Of a DNA stretch of 64,000 bases, positions 48,120 through 59,673 are shown piece after piece (positions within the stretch are counted from its first letter, which is position 1; each line of letters opens with the position of its first letter). The DNA lies in contig CAJNOP010000020.1 of assembly GCA_905250075.1 (NCBI GenBank), positions 254,214-318,213 on the forward strand, given 5' to 3'. The notes under the pieces are model-generated. The model saw nothing but the letters and a program-made list of their open reading frames with translations. It made no database searches and was not told the DNA's origin. Made by a program: the position numbers and the translations under genes. This stretch comes from Rotaria sp. Silwood1 (taxonomy: Eukaryota > Rotifera > Eurotatoria > Philodinida > Philodinidae).

Positions 48120-48970
48120 AAAACTCGTATTTACTTGCAAGATACTTTTCTAGACGACACATCTCATGCATGAACATGCAAATGATCTGATATTATCAAT
48201 AATTGTTGAGTAGAAAAACAGAATAGCTGTACATGCATAGACATGAGCTTGACAATAACATATATGAGTGTCATCATTGCAAACATTCGCATGCATTATT
48301 GTGACGTGATGATGCAAGATGTATAACTTTCATGTAAATGTTAAAGTATTATTTGCATGTACACGTAGGATGATTAGAACTTTTCTAGATGCTGCATGTC
48401 AGCAAAAAAACTTCGTATTTACAAAAACTATTACCAAAGTGATTCTGCATCGACATGCAAACTCTAGTTATTGTCTACTATAATATTTGGTCAATGCAAG
48501 AGTTAAGTAGTTTCTTCGATATATATTTATGTATTTTTCGTAAAAATAAGGTCGCTCTTCTCTATAACTAAACTATCTGAGCTGAAACATCTTATCGACT
48601 TTTGAAATTTCTTCACACTTATAGACAATCATAGATACGCGTATTTCATACCTATTTGATCACCAAATATTTTTTTTTCAATTTTTATTGTACTTCTAAT
48701 GTGTAAGTAAATAGTTCAATGATAAAGTTCGTCTTATAAAACAAACAGTGTATGTTCAAATCTGATTTTTGGAAAAGAATACTGTACGGTCATGTATAAT
48801 TGCTACATACGCTTCATTTTTATGGTATTCTAAAGTTTGTTTGCATGCGATGATCAGATGTATCGACATGTGAAAATTATTATTGCATGTAATTGAGAAT
48901 ATAGTATACTCTAGAATACGTCGACATATATGTTATGAAAAGTGCATGGTATATGTACATGAAGCATTTT
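48120..48970. other. ATGCA/CATG-rich non-coding segment
   Basis: Within the duplicated upstream DNA, the words ATGCA, CATGCA and ACATG recur many times (for example near 48170, 48235, 48290, 48350, 48410, 48460, 48845, 48870 and 48945), often as small palindromes. It is far denser than in the surrounding sequence. No function assigned. Confidence 0.3.
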
Positions 48971-49554
48971 GCTAGTCATTACACATGAATTCAAGGTCTT
49001 CAGTTTTCAATAGATAACAAAAGTAGATCTTTTTCTTAAGATTTTGCATTCAAGAACTTTACTCATTTATATTGTAATTAACTATTAAGATTTCAAATTA
49101 TTCTTATTTTCATTGTTATTTGAACTTACCTATTTAATGATGATTTTTTGACAAGAAACATGGACATTTTTGTACAAGTTTATTTCGGCAATCATTCTAT
49201 ATTCTGAAGATGTTAGAATGAAATAAGAAAATACTTCTAACAATAAAATGTTGTATCAGTTCAATGAATGAAATAGAACGAAATTCTTTACAATAATTTT
49301 CGTAATAAGTGTTTTTCTAATTTTTTAATTTAATGATTGTGATCGTTTTTTGGACGATCATCTATTGTTTACAAAAATACAACATCAATCACAATAAGAT
49401 GTGCATAACACAAACTTGGAGTAGGCTTTGCTTTTCATTGATTTATATGCATATGGTTTGACCGAACTTGAAAAGCTGGTTATGAAAATATATTTGTATT
49501 TTCAGTTAGATTTTTCTTTGCTTGAAAAATAGTTCAAATACTGATGAGACAACA

Positions 49555-50495
49555 GGTAGAACCAAAATCAGTTTTCTCAAAATAACTCTTAACTTTTTAA
49601 AACCTTTGAAAATATTATTTTCTTAGATTTAAGATAAACAACATCAAAAACCATTATCAGTATATGTTGGTTGACAGCATTTGTTCAAAGACAATTTTGT
49701 AAAACTTATCTAGTTAGTTTTTTCTGAGAGAAGATAAGAGGCAATGTCTTCTCTCATCGAAATCACCCTGATCGTAGTTAGAAAAATACTCGTTTAATTT
49801 TGGTTTTATTGTTGAGAAATTCGACCTGTCTTCGTTTGAGCAGGAAAAAAATGTCCTTGGGTTTTTTAATTACTATTATCATATTCAGTTGAAAAACAAA
49901 TTAATCATAATATTCAGAATCAGCGTAAAAATCAACACTGGCTCACATACATGCAGTATATGTTGTGTGAAATGAAAAATCGATCATTGAGAAGATTTTC
50001 GAGGAAAAAGGCTGTGTAAGATAAATTAATTGGGCTAAATTGCAGGTACCCTAGCGTAGATTTTCACGCTGATTGTGAATATGATGTTTATTTTGTTTTT
50101 CAATTCAGTTTTAATCATAGAAATTACCCTAAATGAGTTCATTTTTGCGCCTTATACTTTAAAATGACGACGTTTGAATTTCTGAAGAAGAAAGCCAAAT
50201 CTTGAAAAAATTAAATGAGTATTTTTCTAACCATGATCAGGGTAATTTCAATGAGATAAGAGATTGCCTCCCATCTTCTATCAAAAAACACTAACTATAT
50301 CATTTTACAAAAATTGCCTATAAACACATGCTATAAGCTTACATGCATCGATAACGGTTTCTCACCTTGATTGTCGTAAATCTAAGAAAATAATATTTTT
50401 TTTTGCTCGCTTTTTGATGCTGAATCAAAAAAAAAATATTTTCAAAGATTTTTGAAGAAGTTAAGAGTTATTTTGAGAAAACGGATTTAGGTTAT
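49555..50495. repeat. Long inverted repeat element (foldback-like)
   Basis: TTTTCTCAAAATAACTCTTA at about 49581 recurs reverse-complemented at about 50470. The similarity runs inward through the TTAGATTTA, GAAATCACCCTGATC and AATCAGCGT segments to about 49960 and 50045. Arms of about 400 bp, perhaps 75-80% identical, surround a centre of about 80 bp. The right arm carries an extra A-rich insertion of about 50 bp near 50400. No ORF. Confidence 0.75.
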
Positions 50496-50983
50496 ACTTG
50501 TGATCTTATTACAATTGGTATCTTTTTAAACAAGTGAATAATCTAATTGAAATAAAAAATATATACTCATAAATAACTCTTCAAATTCTATATCATGCCA
50601 TGTATATACATCAATGAAAGATAAAGTTCACTCCAATTTTGTGTTATGTGCACCTTACTTAATAACTTTTACATTTACATCTTTTGAGAGAAAACTTTTA
50701 AACATTTCATATCAAAAAATAATCGATGAAAATTTTCAGAAATTTTCCTTCAGCGAATAATGCTTTGGCAAATAACAAAATATATGACTAGTGACAATTC
50801 ACTTTACGGTTTTGTCTTCAAAAATGAATATAGACACTTTGTCAGCTAATCAAGCATTTATGAAATAAAATTGTTTCATTTTGCTATGTCGATAAAACTA
50901 TTCATTGCTAAATGTAAGAAAATATTTTAGCGTACAAATATTTCAAAATTCAATTCTTCAACAGATGATATGAACCAAAAAAT

Positions 50984-51300
50984 TTATATATCATGTTGTA
51001 AATATAGTTGCGAATATTTGCTACAAAAGCATACATTTAATGGTAAACCATCAGCACAAACAGCATCGAGATTACCAATAAAATGTAAATAAGTAGAAAT
51101 TGGTAAAATTTTATCATGAGGTTTTAAAAGTTCAAATTTTAATGAATGATATATCAATACTAAACTGTTTCGACACATACCATATAACCTATTTAATTCA
51201 TCTCTATTAATTTCATTACACAGGAGTAACAAATCCGAAAGACTTTTTTTTCATAAGAAAAGCTCGTACAATACTCTCATTCTAATTGAATATATTATCG
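50984..51300 (-). pseudogene. Broken 3' (SAM-like) exon of an ARM-TIR-SAM paralogue
   Basis: The minus strand encodes NEINRDELNRLYGMCRNS and then LKPHDKILPISTYLHFIGNL, clearly related to the last exon of the intact gene (INGEELSNLYTMCKTNS, CNKILPISTYLRFMSRI). Upstream, the expected NWNEDNVREF helix reads NIFN-stop-NESIVRAF, a TGG to TAG change, and the frame then slips. The TIR and ARM exons are not found next to it; an inverted-repeat element starts at about 51325. It is a decayed copy in the same orientation as the intact gene. Confidence 0.75.
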
Positions 51301-51324
51301 AAGTTTACCCATACTCCGAACATT

Positions 51325-52630
51325 GCATTTCTTCTCCCATACAAGTTGCGTGGTAAACGACTTTGATTTCTTTGAATAATGAATTACTCCTTGACAATCA
51401 TCGACATATCTCTGTAAGCAGTCAATGAGAAATTTATTCGAAATTTCCTTTTTTTGTTTCATCATTGGAATTGGAATTTTTACAATCTAAGCTGATAATA
51501 AACTAAAGATTCACAATGAAATCATTTTAGATGGTGTAGAATTCATGATGTCTCGAATAAATAACGAATTGAAATAATTTTCATGTGGAGAATAGGTATT
51601 CATAGCAGTTTTATGTCGATAAAAAAATAATGGCGAAAACACTAAAGATTCAATTGAAATAATAGAAATATATTCTTACACTACCAAACAGTGCTAGGTA
51701 AAGAATATAGTTAGACATTTTCTCCTAAATTTGTCAATTGTAAGATCTTTGGTTTGAATTGAATTCATGAATTATTGTTTTCCTTCTGACAAAGGCTTTT
51801 TTGTGCATGTATGATAAATTCAGGCTTTGCGATAAATTTCGATTCTTTTCTATTTAATGAAGAACGATGCAAAGCAAGAACGAAAAATTATTGTAACTGT
51901 AGATTTGTGTTAATGTCTTTCGAAAATGCGGTGCTGTGATATGTGCCAAAATGTTCGCAACACTTTTTGTTTGGCTTATATCTCGACCTAAGAAAATGAT
52001 GAAAGCATGAATTTTTTAAGAAATGCGCCGTGGAAAGCTCCATAAAAAACGTAGAAACAAATCCTGATTGCAAAACAAAACTATGTTCGAAACAGTTTTT
52101 ATTATGCAGGATTTCAAACATCTTTCCTCAGCCGGTACTTATGCATTGTGCAAAACCAATAACAGAAATGTACAGCTACAATAGTTTCTTTTTCCTTTCT
52201 GTACATCGTTTTTTTTCATAATAGAAGTGAATCGAACAAATATTAGTTTCACCGAATTAGCACTCTTCGATAGTATAGGAATATATTTCTTTTTTTTTCG
52301 ATTGAGTTTCGAGAGTTTTGCCTCTACTTTTTCATCGATATGAAACCGATATGAATATCTATTCTCCACATAAGAATTATTTCAATTCGTTAATTATTCG
52401 AGACATCATGAATTCTACACCATCTAAAATGATTTCATTGTGAATCTTTAGTTTATTATCAGCTTAGATTGTAAAAATTCCAATTCCAATGATGAAACAA
52501 AAAAAAAGGAAATTTGTAATGAATTTCTCATTGACTGCTTACAGAGATATGTCGATGATTGTCAAAGAGTATTTCATGACTCAAAGAAATCAACGTCGTT
52601 TATCACGCAATTTTTATGGGAGAAGGAATG
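51325..52630. mobile_element. Non-autonomous element with about 370 bp terminal inverted repeats
   Basis: 51325-51695 and 52262-52630 are inverted copies: CTTCTCCCATA at the outer ends, ACAATCATCGACATATCTCT at 51397 and its complement at about 52540, and a nearly identical stretch over ATCATTGGAATTGGAATTTT and ATGGTGTAGAATTCATGATG. Identity is very high in the middle (over 95%) and lower inward. The 560 bp interior has no significant ORF. Target duplication not determined. It lies directly beside the broken SAM exon. Confidence 0.75.
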
Positions 52631-52915
52631 AGGTGCCGCATACCGTTAGTAGGATTGTCAGATGAAAAAGTTGAAAATCAAAATTTTCATTTTCATAAGC
52701 AGCAAAAATCGAAAAGCTGTTTTTTTTTGTGTATAAATGCTTAGTTTGGTTTTTAATCAACACAATATCCTTTGTTATGTTTCAGTTCATTTATAACCTC
52801 TATACAGGAAATCTTGTTACAACGTAAAAACGCATATTACTCCGCGATGAGAAATGCTTTTTCAACTGAAACGTATGTTTTAAAATCTGCATAAAGCGAC
52901 CTGTTCGAATCTGTC
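52631..52915. other. Spacer between two elements
   Basis: About 285 bp without coding frame between the inverted-repeat element and the TTAA-flanked element. Confidence 0.3.
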
Positions 52916-52919
52916 TTAA

Positions 52920-53803
52920 GGGGCCTCCCCCCTCAGAAACGAACTTTGTTATTTTTCATCCGATTTCTACCAAAATTTCAGAGAATGTTAGTCTTGACTA
53001 GAATAGCTTATGGTTAAAATATCTTCCCCAAATCTCAAAGAAATGCACAAGTTCTAGGTAATTCATTACCCTTTACGCGGGGAAGGATTTCACAATAAGG
53101 ATACAAGCTAACAAGCTCGGGCGGTTTTTAACTTGTAGAGTACTCTTAGGGCCAGATCCTCACAGAGCCCGAATTTTGAATTTCCCTTTGTTTGATTTTT
53201 AAAAATACTTTTTCGAAAAATGTTCAAATTCAAAGTGCTAATAAATATGAAATATCTGAGTTTTTTATTTCAGCAAATGAGAAATTCAAAAATCGGAGCC
53301 TGGGACGATGTAGCCCTGACTGTCCTCTATTCAACAAAAAAAAAATATCCCTTCTCTATTGAGTCAGTATTAAGAAATCCTTCTCTGCATAAACGGTAAA
53401 CTCGAAAAAATTGATTTTGAGAAAAACGAAAAATAAGTATTAGAAGTCGATTTTTCCGAAAATCACCTGATTTATATATCAATGTTCAAGACAGGCTATA
53501 AATGTGTGATCTTAATATTAAGTGTTGATCGTCTCTTAGAGATTAGTATATAAAAAAACTTTACGAAATGATGGTGCAAAGAGAAAGCAGCCTAAAAAGT
53601 CGAAAAACCTTGAAAAAACACCATGAAAATTTCTCGAAAAATATGATAGTAGGAGCAAAGTTTTAGACGATAAGTTCGTCAAAATCAATTCATTTTTCGA
53701 TAAAACATAGATATTCTGAAAGAGGAGACTTCAGTGTATCTTCCTATGATAAAACTTCAATTTCGACTCATCTCCGAAAAATTGGATTTTTTGAGGGGGG
53801 CCC
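52920..53803. mobile_element. PiggyBac-like MITE with TTAA target sites
   Basis: 884 bp bounded on both sides by TTAA (52916-52919 and 53804-53807). Ends are imperfect inverted repeats: GGGGCCTCCCCCCTCAGAAA on the left against GGGCCCCCCTCAAAAAATCC (reverse-complemented) on the right. The TTAA duplication and G/C-run termini are typical of piggyBac-superfamily elements. G+C content is distinctly higher than in the neighbourhood. No transposase, so it would depend on an autonomous relative. Confidence 0.75.
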
Positions 53804-53807
53804 TTAA

Positions 53808-55133
53808 ACAATGAAATACTAAATCTGAATGTATAATCTTAATGATATTCAACCAGTAACAAAAAATTAAAGTTAGTTTTACATGCATTATTTGGAAAAG
53901 TGAATTTATCGAATACGTCAGTGATATTTCGATACAATGTTCAAATAATCTTAATTAGTCTGTTGTAAGAGAGACAACTGTTGGTTTCAAACATTTTAAT
54001 AAGAGAAATCAACAGAACAATAAAAATTGGAACGTCTTGCATCTCTCTTCAATTCACTAAATGATCGAGTTTGTCAATCATATAGCGCTAATATTTGAAT
54101 TCATCAACCTATATACTTGTTTCATTTTATACAATTCATTTTTCTTGTTAGCAAACAAACATATAAGTTGATCAACATATTTGAAAACAATCAACATCGT
54201 AATTAAATAAATACGAAAGTAATCGATAGTCGTTGCAATTAATATTATACGGTCTATTCGAAAGCTTTTCGATCGTCATGCTGACTGAGGACTACCATCA
54301 ATCTAATACGTGATAAGTCTAATGTAACTGATAATGACGATGATGAATTTTCGCCTTTGAGATTTTTTGCCCTCGATAGAAAAAAATGAGAGAATATTGG
54401 ATAAAATTCGTTGACAACAGTACATATCGATTATAATACTCTGCCCAGAAAAATTTGATCGAGAAACATACTAACCCAAAAATGTAGAGAAAATTGTAAA
54501 GATAAGCACTACTTACCATCCTATTGTCTTTTCGATGATGATTTCGAACTTTATGTTGTATCTTTTCTGCAGGCGTTTGATATTCACGATTCACAAAGAT
54601 TGAAGAAAAAAAAATACCTTCTTTCCTTGATTTTTTTAAGAAAAGAAACGGATGTCCGATACATGTAACATAATATAATGTGCAATTTCGAGTAATTCTC
54701 GCAATAAAACGAAATACTTGATCAAGATGAATAAGGAAGTATATTTCTTTGTTTTTTTATGACTGAAATGAATCTATGAGTACATATTAAATTCAAAGAC
54801 ATCAAATATATGGCACACATTATCGCATTTTGAAAATAGTTTTAATGAAATTCGTTTCGAAAATACTTACTTTTGTCTCTTTGAATAAAAAATAGCAAAC
54901 AAAACGTTGGACTCGCTTATTCAGTCGATCTTCTTGTCACAAAATCGCTTATTTTTCTTTTTGATTTTTCAATTTACATTTGGTGTTGAACGAAGAAATT
55001 TGCATGTAAACATCGACGAGATTCTTTCGATATACAAAGACCAACGTCAAAGCAGTATCGTCACTGTCTACTTTTAATGTTGTCATTCTATTCATAGGAT
55101 GCACATAGGAGCTCGAGGCTGTCGCGATTCATT
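53808..55133. other. Intergenic, nothing recognised
   Basis: AT-rich. A minus-strand frame at 54319-54594 has no ATG at its start and no recognisable product. Confidence 0.4.
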
Positions 55134-56090
55134 ATGTTTTCCAAAAACATTTGCATACTACTATCAATAACTTTTATTGTCGTTCTACTGTTGTTACTCT
55201 ATAAACCAAGTGATGATTCTACTAGTACGAATGAAAAATCAACAAACGGCACTCAAAAAGGTATGAAAGCATGCCCTCTATTCAGATTTAATTTGTATCG
55301 AGATAAGAAGGTGGAGAAAAAAGTTCGCAACCGTTGAGATACTTTTTTTAGTTATCATCATTTGTTCATATTAATTCATCAATAGGTAATAAATTTTATT
55401 TCAAATTACAGTAAAATATATAAAATTCTTTCAGCTCGAGAAGAATCGATTTTATTGAACTGAAAAAATTCGAGTAGTTAGAGAATCTTCAGTTCTCTCT
55501 TCTGTCAAAATTGAAGAGGTCGAAAACTTGATCAAACAGCCATAAATTAAGATCACACTTTGTAGATCGTAACGTCAGTCTGTCATGTTTTTTTCATTTT
55601 ATTTATTTGATAATTGTGCTGCAGCTTTAGATTAAAGTAAAAATACATTCTACAAAAACGAAGCCAATTAGATTTCACAACTGTTAAAATAATAAGTTTT
55701 CTGAAAATACAAAATCAAAAGGCAACGAGAATTTGACTTTCACACAAGATATTCAACATTTTATGCGAATCAAAACTTATCAATATATAAAATTCTATAT
55801 ACTTATTCGTCTACAGCCCACAATTGCACCAGAAAAATGAACTGAAGAAGTTATTTTTTCTAGCATTCAGGTTTCGTTCACTGTATTTTCTAACGCCATT
55901 AAAAATACTTCAAAAACATTTTGCAGGCCCAAATGTCTCGTCGATTTCGAATACAAACATTTGTCGACTACTTTGAGTAGTACGAGATTTAATTCAACTT
56001 TAAATACCACTATTATCACGTTTTCAACTACATTCAATACTTCAACTTCCTCAACTACTGCCTTCAACGCTTCTAAGTCACCTTTATGGC
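55134..56090 (+). pseudogene. Remnant or small gene: signal-anchor exon plus Thr/Ser-rich segment
   Basis: ATG 55134 opens a frame with a clear N-terminal membrane anchor (ICILLSITFIVVLLLLLY) followed by a polar Ser/Thr/Asn stalk and a GTATGA donor at 55261. The next acceptor (TTCTTTCAG, exon from about 55435) keeps frame for only nine codons before TGA. Further on, about 55864-56090 reads as an open Thr/Ser/Asn-rich mucin-like stretch with a CRPKC motif, and weaker decayed coding-like text continues to about 56280. This looks like a type II membrane or secreted protein gene that has lost its catalytic part. A genuine short 51-residue peptide is the alternative. Confidence 0.35.
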
Positions 56091-57458
56091 AAAAAAAAAC
56101 GTTTTTCTAGATATCATCGAAACAATGGCATAGCTACGTATTTATTGCTCACGACCATATGAAAATTTGATTTTGCTAAAGTTAAACTCTCAATATCAAC
56201 TTTTATCATAATTCCCAAATTTTTTTTCGCAGAATTTAGCAATGATCGCGCAGCAGTGAATGTAGGTGTGACATAATAAAAGCTCATGAAGTTCCTTATT
56301 TTTACCTTTGGAAAACTCATCTTGCGGCTTTTTCTCAGATCCATGCAGAACGATCAATTTTGATCATTTTATTATTGAAGAGAGCATTATTTTTCATAGA
56401 ATTTCTATGCAAATTCTAAGAAACATCCTGTTTGTTATTATCAGATTATCTTGTATGGAATTCAACTAAAATGACTATTGTCGGTTACAAGCAAGTGTTG
56501 GTCTGACTGAAGATAAATTCATATTCATGAACATGATTTTGATGAAAATGTTGACTTACTTGATCGTTTTCATCGACTTATAAATATAGTGAAAATAGCT
56601 ATTGATTGTTGATTTATTGTTATAGTTAAAAGATAATTATGACCAGCTTTGCCCTTTACTGTCCATTATATCTGTGATCGAAAACTTCAATTGAACATAG
56701 ATATATACTTTCATAAATGTTGATTATACTTTTTCTGACCTTATCGTTTTCTATTCGTCTTAGACATATAAATTCATTTATGCATTTATAAACTAAAATA
56801 TAAGTAAGGTGCTCCACTTGAAGTACATTTCTAGAAGATATTTTGAATCGCACTTTGTGTTTCATAAGCGCCAGATTATCGTTTAAATGACTTTTCTCTC
56901 AACTAATCTCAAATAAAATGAAGTATAAATAAACTGATAGAACACCTATAATCATTTTAGCATAGTTTATCTAGTATCTTCAGCATATTTAATTATTTTT
57001 ATATTAATTTAACTAATTGATTTATATAGAAGTCTTTTAGTGCATAATACAAAATAAACTCGTTTCTTTTCATGATTGGTTTCACGCTTTGAACAATCGA
57101 TCAACTTGAATAGGTAAAGCCTTGCAATTTGTCAAACTCTTCATGCTTCAAAGAGACAGATTTTCTATGACAAAGTATCACTACCTAACAAATGTTTAAA
57201 ATTCATAAACCGAATCTATGTGTTACTTATTTATTTAAATGAAAATCCCTTTCTAAACTATCACTTATACAATGTTCGAAATCTAAACCGTCCCAATTTT
57301 AAATCAGATCATATTTATTTCCGAAAATCTACTTTCTTGCTTACAATAAAATTCAACTGTTTTATGCGCACCATTTTCTTTTCACATCTGCTAGTCCTTG
57401 CTAATTCTAGTTCAATTTTGTTCTTTTTTTTTCTGAGACGCTTTTGTTCATGTTTTAT
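56091..57458. other. Intergenic, nothing certain
   Basis: The first 250 bp may continue the remnant described before (either strand gives coding-like text). The rest is AT-rich with no supportable gene. Confidence 0.35.
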
Positions 57459-58666
57459 TTAAATAATAAATTCACAATAATCTATTTGGGTACGAGGAAA
57501 ATAACTTTTTATATGTTCAGAAATTTCTCGTGTTTCACCACAAAAATTCTCAGGATCTCCAACAAGTTTTATTCCTATATATAAATTAGCGTAATTCATT
57601 TTTGCACAATTATTTCGTGTTCTATTACTTGTGAAATTGCATGTCACTTGTTTCACTCGTTCATAATGCATACTAACACGAACATCAAATGGTAAACACG
57701 TTTTAGTATCGAGTAAGAATTGTTCATGGTAATCTTTGCAAGCACAAATAATATCCAGTTGTTTAAGATAAGGATATTTAATGATTGATAAATGTTGATT
57801 TCCATTGATTGATTTACTACATTCTTTATACATTTGTCGTGCGTGATTACGTACACATAATTTTTCCAAGAATGGAAATGATTGAGCAATTTGAAGGAAA
57901 AATTCATGTTCAAAAGGCCGTTCATCAAATAATGATACTTTACGAACAGATTTGAATATTCCACCTGGAAAACTATTTGTTATATCATTGTAATAGTTTA
58001 GTTTATATGGACACGAATAAATATGGCAATGACCTTGCTTTTGTTTTGGAAAATAATCAGTCCAATAGATTATTTGTTTATCATTAGGAACTCTGAAAGT
58101 CCATTGAATATCTTGATTTAATGATAAATTGCTTTTTTTATAGAAACTACTTAATGAATGAATATTAAATGTGAAATTGTTTAATTTTGGCATATAATTA
58201 ATGATATTCATCTTCAAATCATTACCATCAAAAACTGTTTTCCTTTCACGTACAGTAATAGACAAATCAAGCTTTTCTAAATTCGACATTCGATGTAAAA
58301 GTGGCATAACTAATTCATCATAAACAGTTATTATCATCTCACAATGTAGACAAAAGCATTTTAAACTAGGTAGTTCTTTCTACAAAAAGAATAATATTAT
58401 TATTTGATTTAAACTAGATATCAAAATAATCTCTACCGTATTGTTGACACTTCTATTCGAAGAGACAATCATATAAACATCAACATAAAGTGAACGAAGT
58501 TGATTGAAATGTCCATCAAGTAAATAAAGACAATCATCAAAAGTATACAAAGAGACATGTAATTCTAACAAATTTGTAGAGATAACAGTTAAACGGCTCA
58601 TATAAAAGAATAGTCGACTATCGTAAATTGAAGATCGACCAAAATTTAAATATTGTAAATTAGTGA
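57459..58666 (-). CDS. Leucine-rich, F-box/LRR-like protein, 5' end lost in the assembly gap
   Basis: Two exons, 58666-58437 and 58379-57459, join in phase 0. The fragment, about 380 residues, shows irregular leucine-rich repeats of roughly 25-30 residues (TNLQYLNFG, TNLLELHVSLYTFDDCLYLL, NQLRSLYVDVYM, LPSLKCFCL, SNLEKLDLSI, MPKLNNFTFNIHS, FPFLEKLCV, YPYLKQLDIICACKD). This resembles the large F-box-associated LRR families seen in rotifers. The expected N-terminal F-box would lie in the missing sequence, so it is inferred. The frame appears to run through the N run into a different gene, which is an artefact. A role as substrate-recognition subunit of an SCF ubiquitin ligase is possible but not shown. 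Confidence 0.6.
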
Positions 58667-58766
58667 NNNNNNNNNNNNNNNNNNNNNNNNNNNNNNNNNN
58701 NNNNNNNNNNNNNNNNNNNNNNNNNNNNNNNNNNNNNNNNNNNNNNNNNNNNNNNNNNNNNNNNNN
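58667..58766. other. Assembly gap (100 N)
   Basis: Exactly 100 N. Sequence to the left is the LRR gene; sequence to the right is exon 2 of an ARM-TIR paralogue. Both are cut within coding DNA, so substantial sequence is missing, or unrelated contigs were joined. Confidence 0.95.
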
Positions 58767-59673
58767 AGAAAGAGCAGAAGATGTAATAGGTGGTTGATCA
58801 AGAGCATGTTCGAATCGTGTTAGAAGTTCATCACAGATTGATTGAATAATATTAATTGAAACGATTTGAGTGGAACGATCTTGTTGTATCAAATATGTAG
58901 GACACAAATATTCCCAACAAATGAAGAGAAGATAATTTTCAATATCAAGAAGTAGTTCACCATGTTCGAGTTGATTTGCTGCTTGGATCAAATCGTATGA
59001 CTGAAGCCAATCGATGACTACTAAATTACACATTGAAAAGCTTTTATTATTGATGAGTAAATGATTCTTTAGAAAACTTACGATGATGACTCAAAGAGTG
59101 ATTTTTTTCCATAGTATAATAAAATGGATATTCACGTAATAACTTTATAGTCAATAAAGCCAATCCACATATATTAGCATCATGAATTAGAACTTTTCCG
59201 TTCAGCACAGTTTCGTCAATATGTTCACGTACTTTCAATAAAAATTCTCTTGTTGATAATAAATATTTTATTTTTTCATTATCTTTATTCATATTAACTA
59301 TAGCTGCTTGTTCAGTGATATACACAAAAATATGTATAATCTTAAGAAATATATTCGTTTCTTGTATATTTAAAGATAAATTTGACATACATCTATTATC
59401 TAATAGAGTAATAAACATTTGATGTAGAAATTGCATAAGTGGATGAGAAAGCACTTTTCGATCATGTAATTTATCAGGTAAAATTAATAATATCGCATCA
59501 ACTATTTCTTCCACAGCGTCTAAAAACATGTTCGTTGTTATCATACCACTGTTTTCCATTCGTTCAAATTCAATGAGGAATTCATCAAACATAGTACAAA
59601 TATCATTTGAAGAAAGTTTACTATAAACTCGATCTTGTTGAATAGCAACTAAATTAGCTACTGCGACTATCAT
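58767..59673 (-). CDS. 5' half of an ARM-TIR paralogue (cut by gap)
   Basis: Exon 1 (59673-59082) and the start of exon 2 (about 59024-58767) have the same intron position and phase as the intact gene at 41902-44726. Similar segments are SSNDICTMFDEFLIEFERME, the LHQMF region and the nearly invariant DELLTRFEHALDQPPIT. Identity over exon 1 is about 60% by eye. The protein enters the gap at residue 285 or so, within the ARM-like region; whether it had TIR and SAM domains cannot be seen. No stop or frameshift is present in what remains, so it may be a functional gene. Confidence 0.75.

Larger units (their letters stand above)
44748..50880. repeat. Segmental tandem duplication of the DNA upstream of the ARM-TIR-SAM gene
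   Basis: 44748-46106 (upstream flank of the intact gene) is collinear with 46207-50880. Examples: 44805-44835 with 46265-46300 (GTCAG(T/C)CGAATCT(A/G)CTC), 44860-45030 with 46340-46480, 45215-45310 with 47880-47985, 45655-45990 with 49050-49380, and 46020-46106 with 50790-50880. The second copy is longer because of insertions, including the inverted repeat at 49555-50495. Identity is perhaps 65-80% by eye. No coding frame is seen in either copy. Confidence 0.75.

Noticed and set aside
54319-54594. 91-codon minus-strand frame with a GTAAGT donor
   Set aside because: The frame opens at GTG, not ATG, lacks an upstream acceptor, and no partner exon was found. Kept only as a note.
58380-59033. 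Continuous 217-codon frame through the N run
   Set aside because: It joins two unrelated proteins across a placeholder gap; treated as two partial genes.
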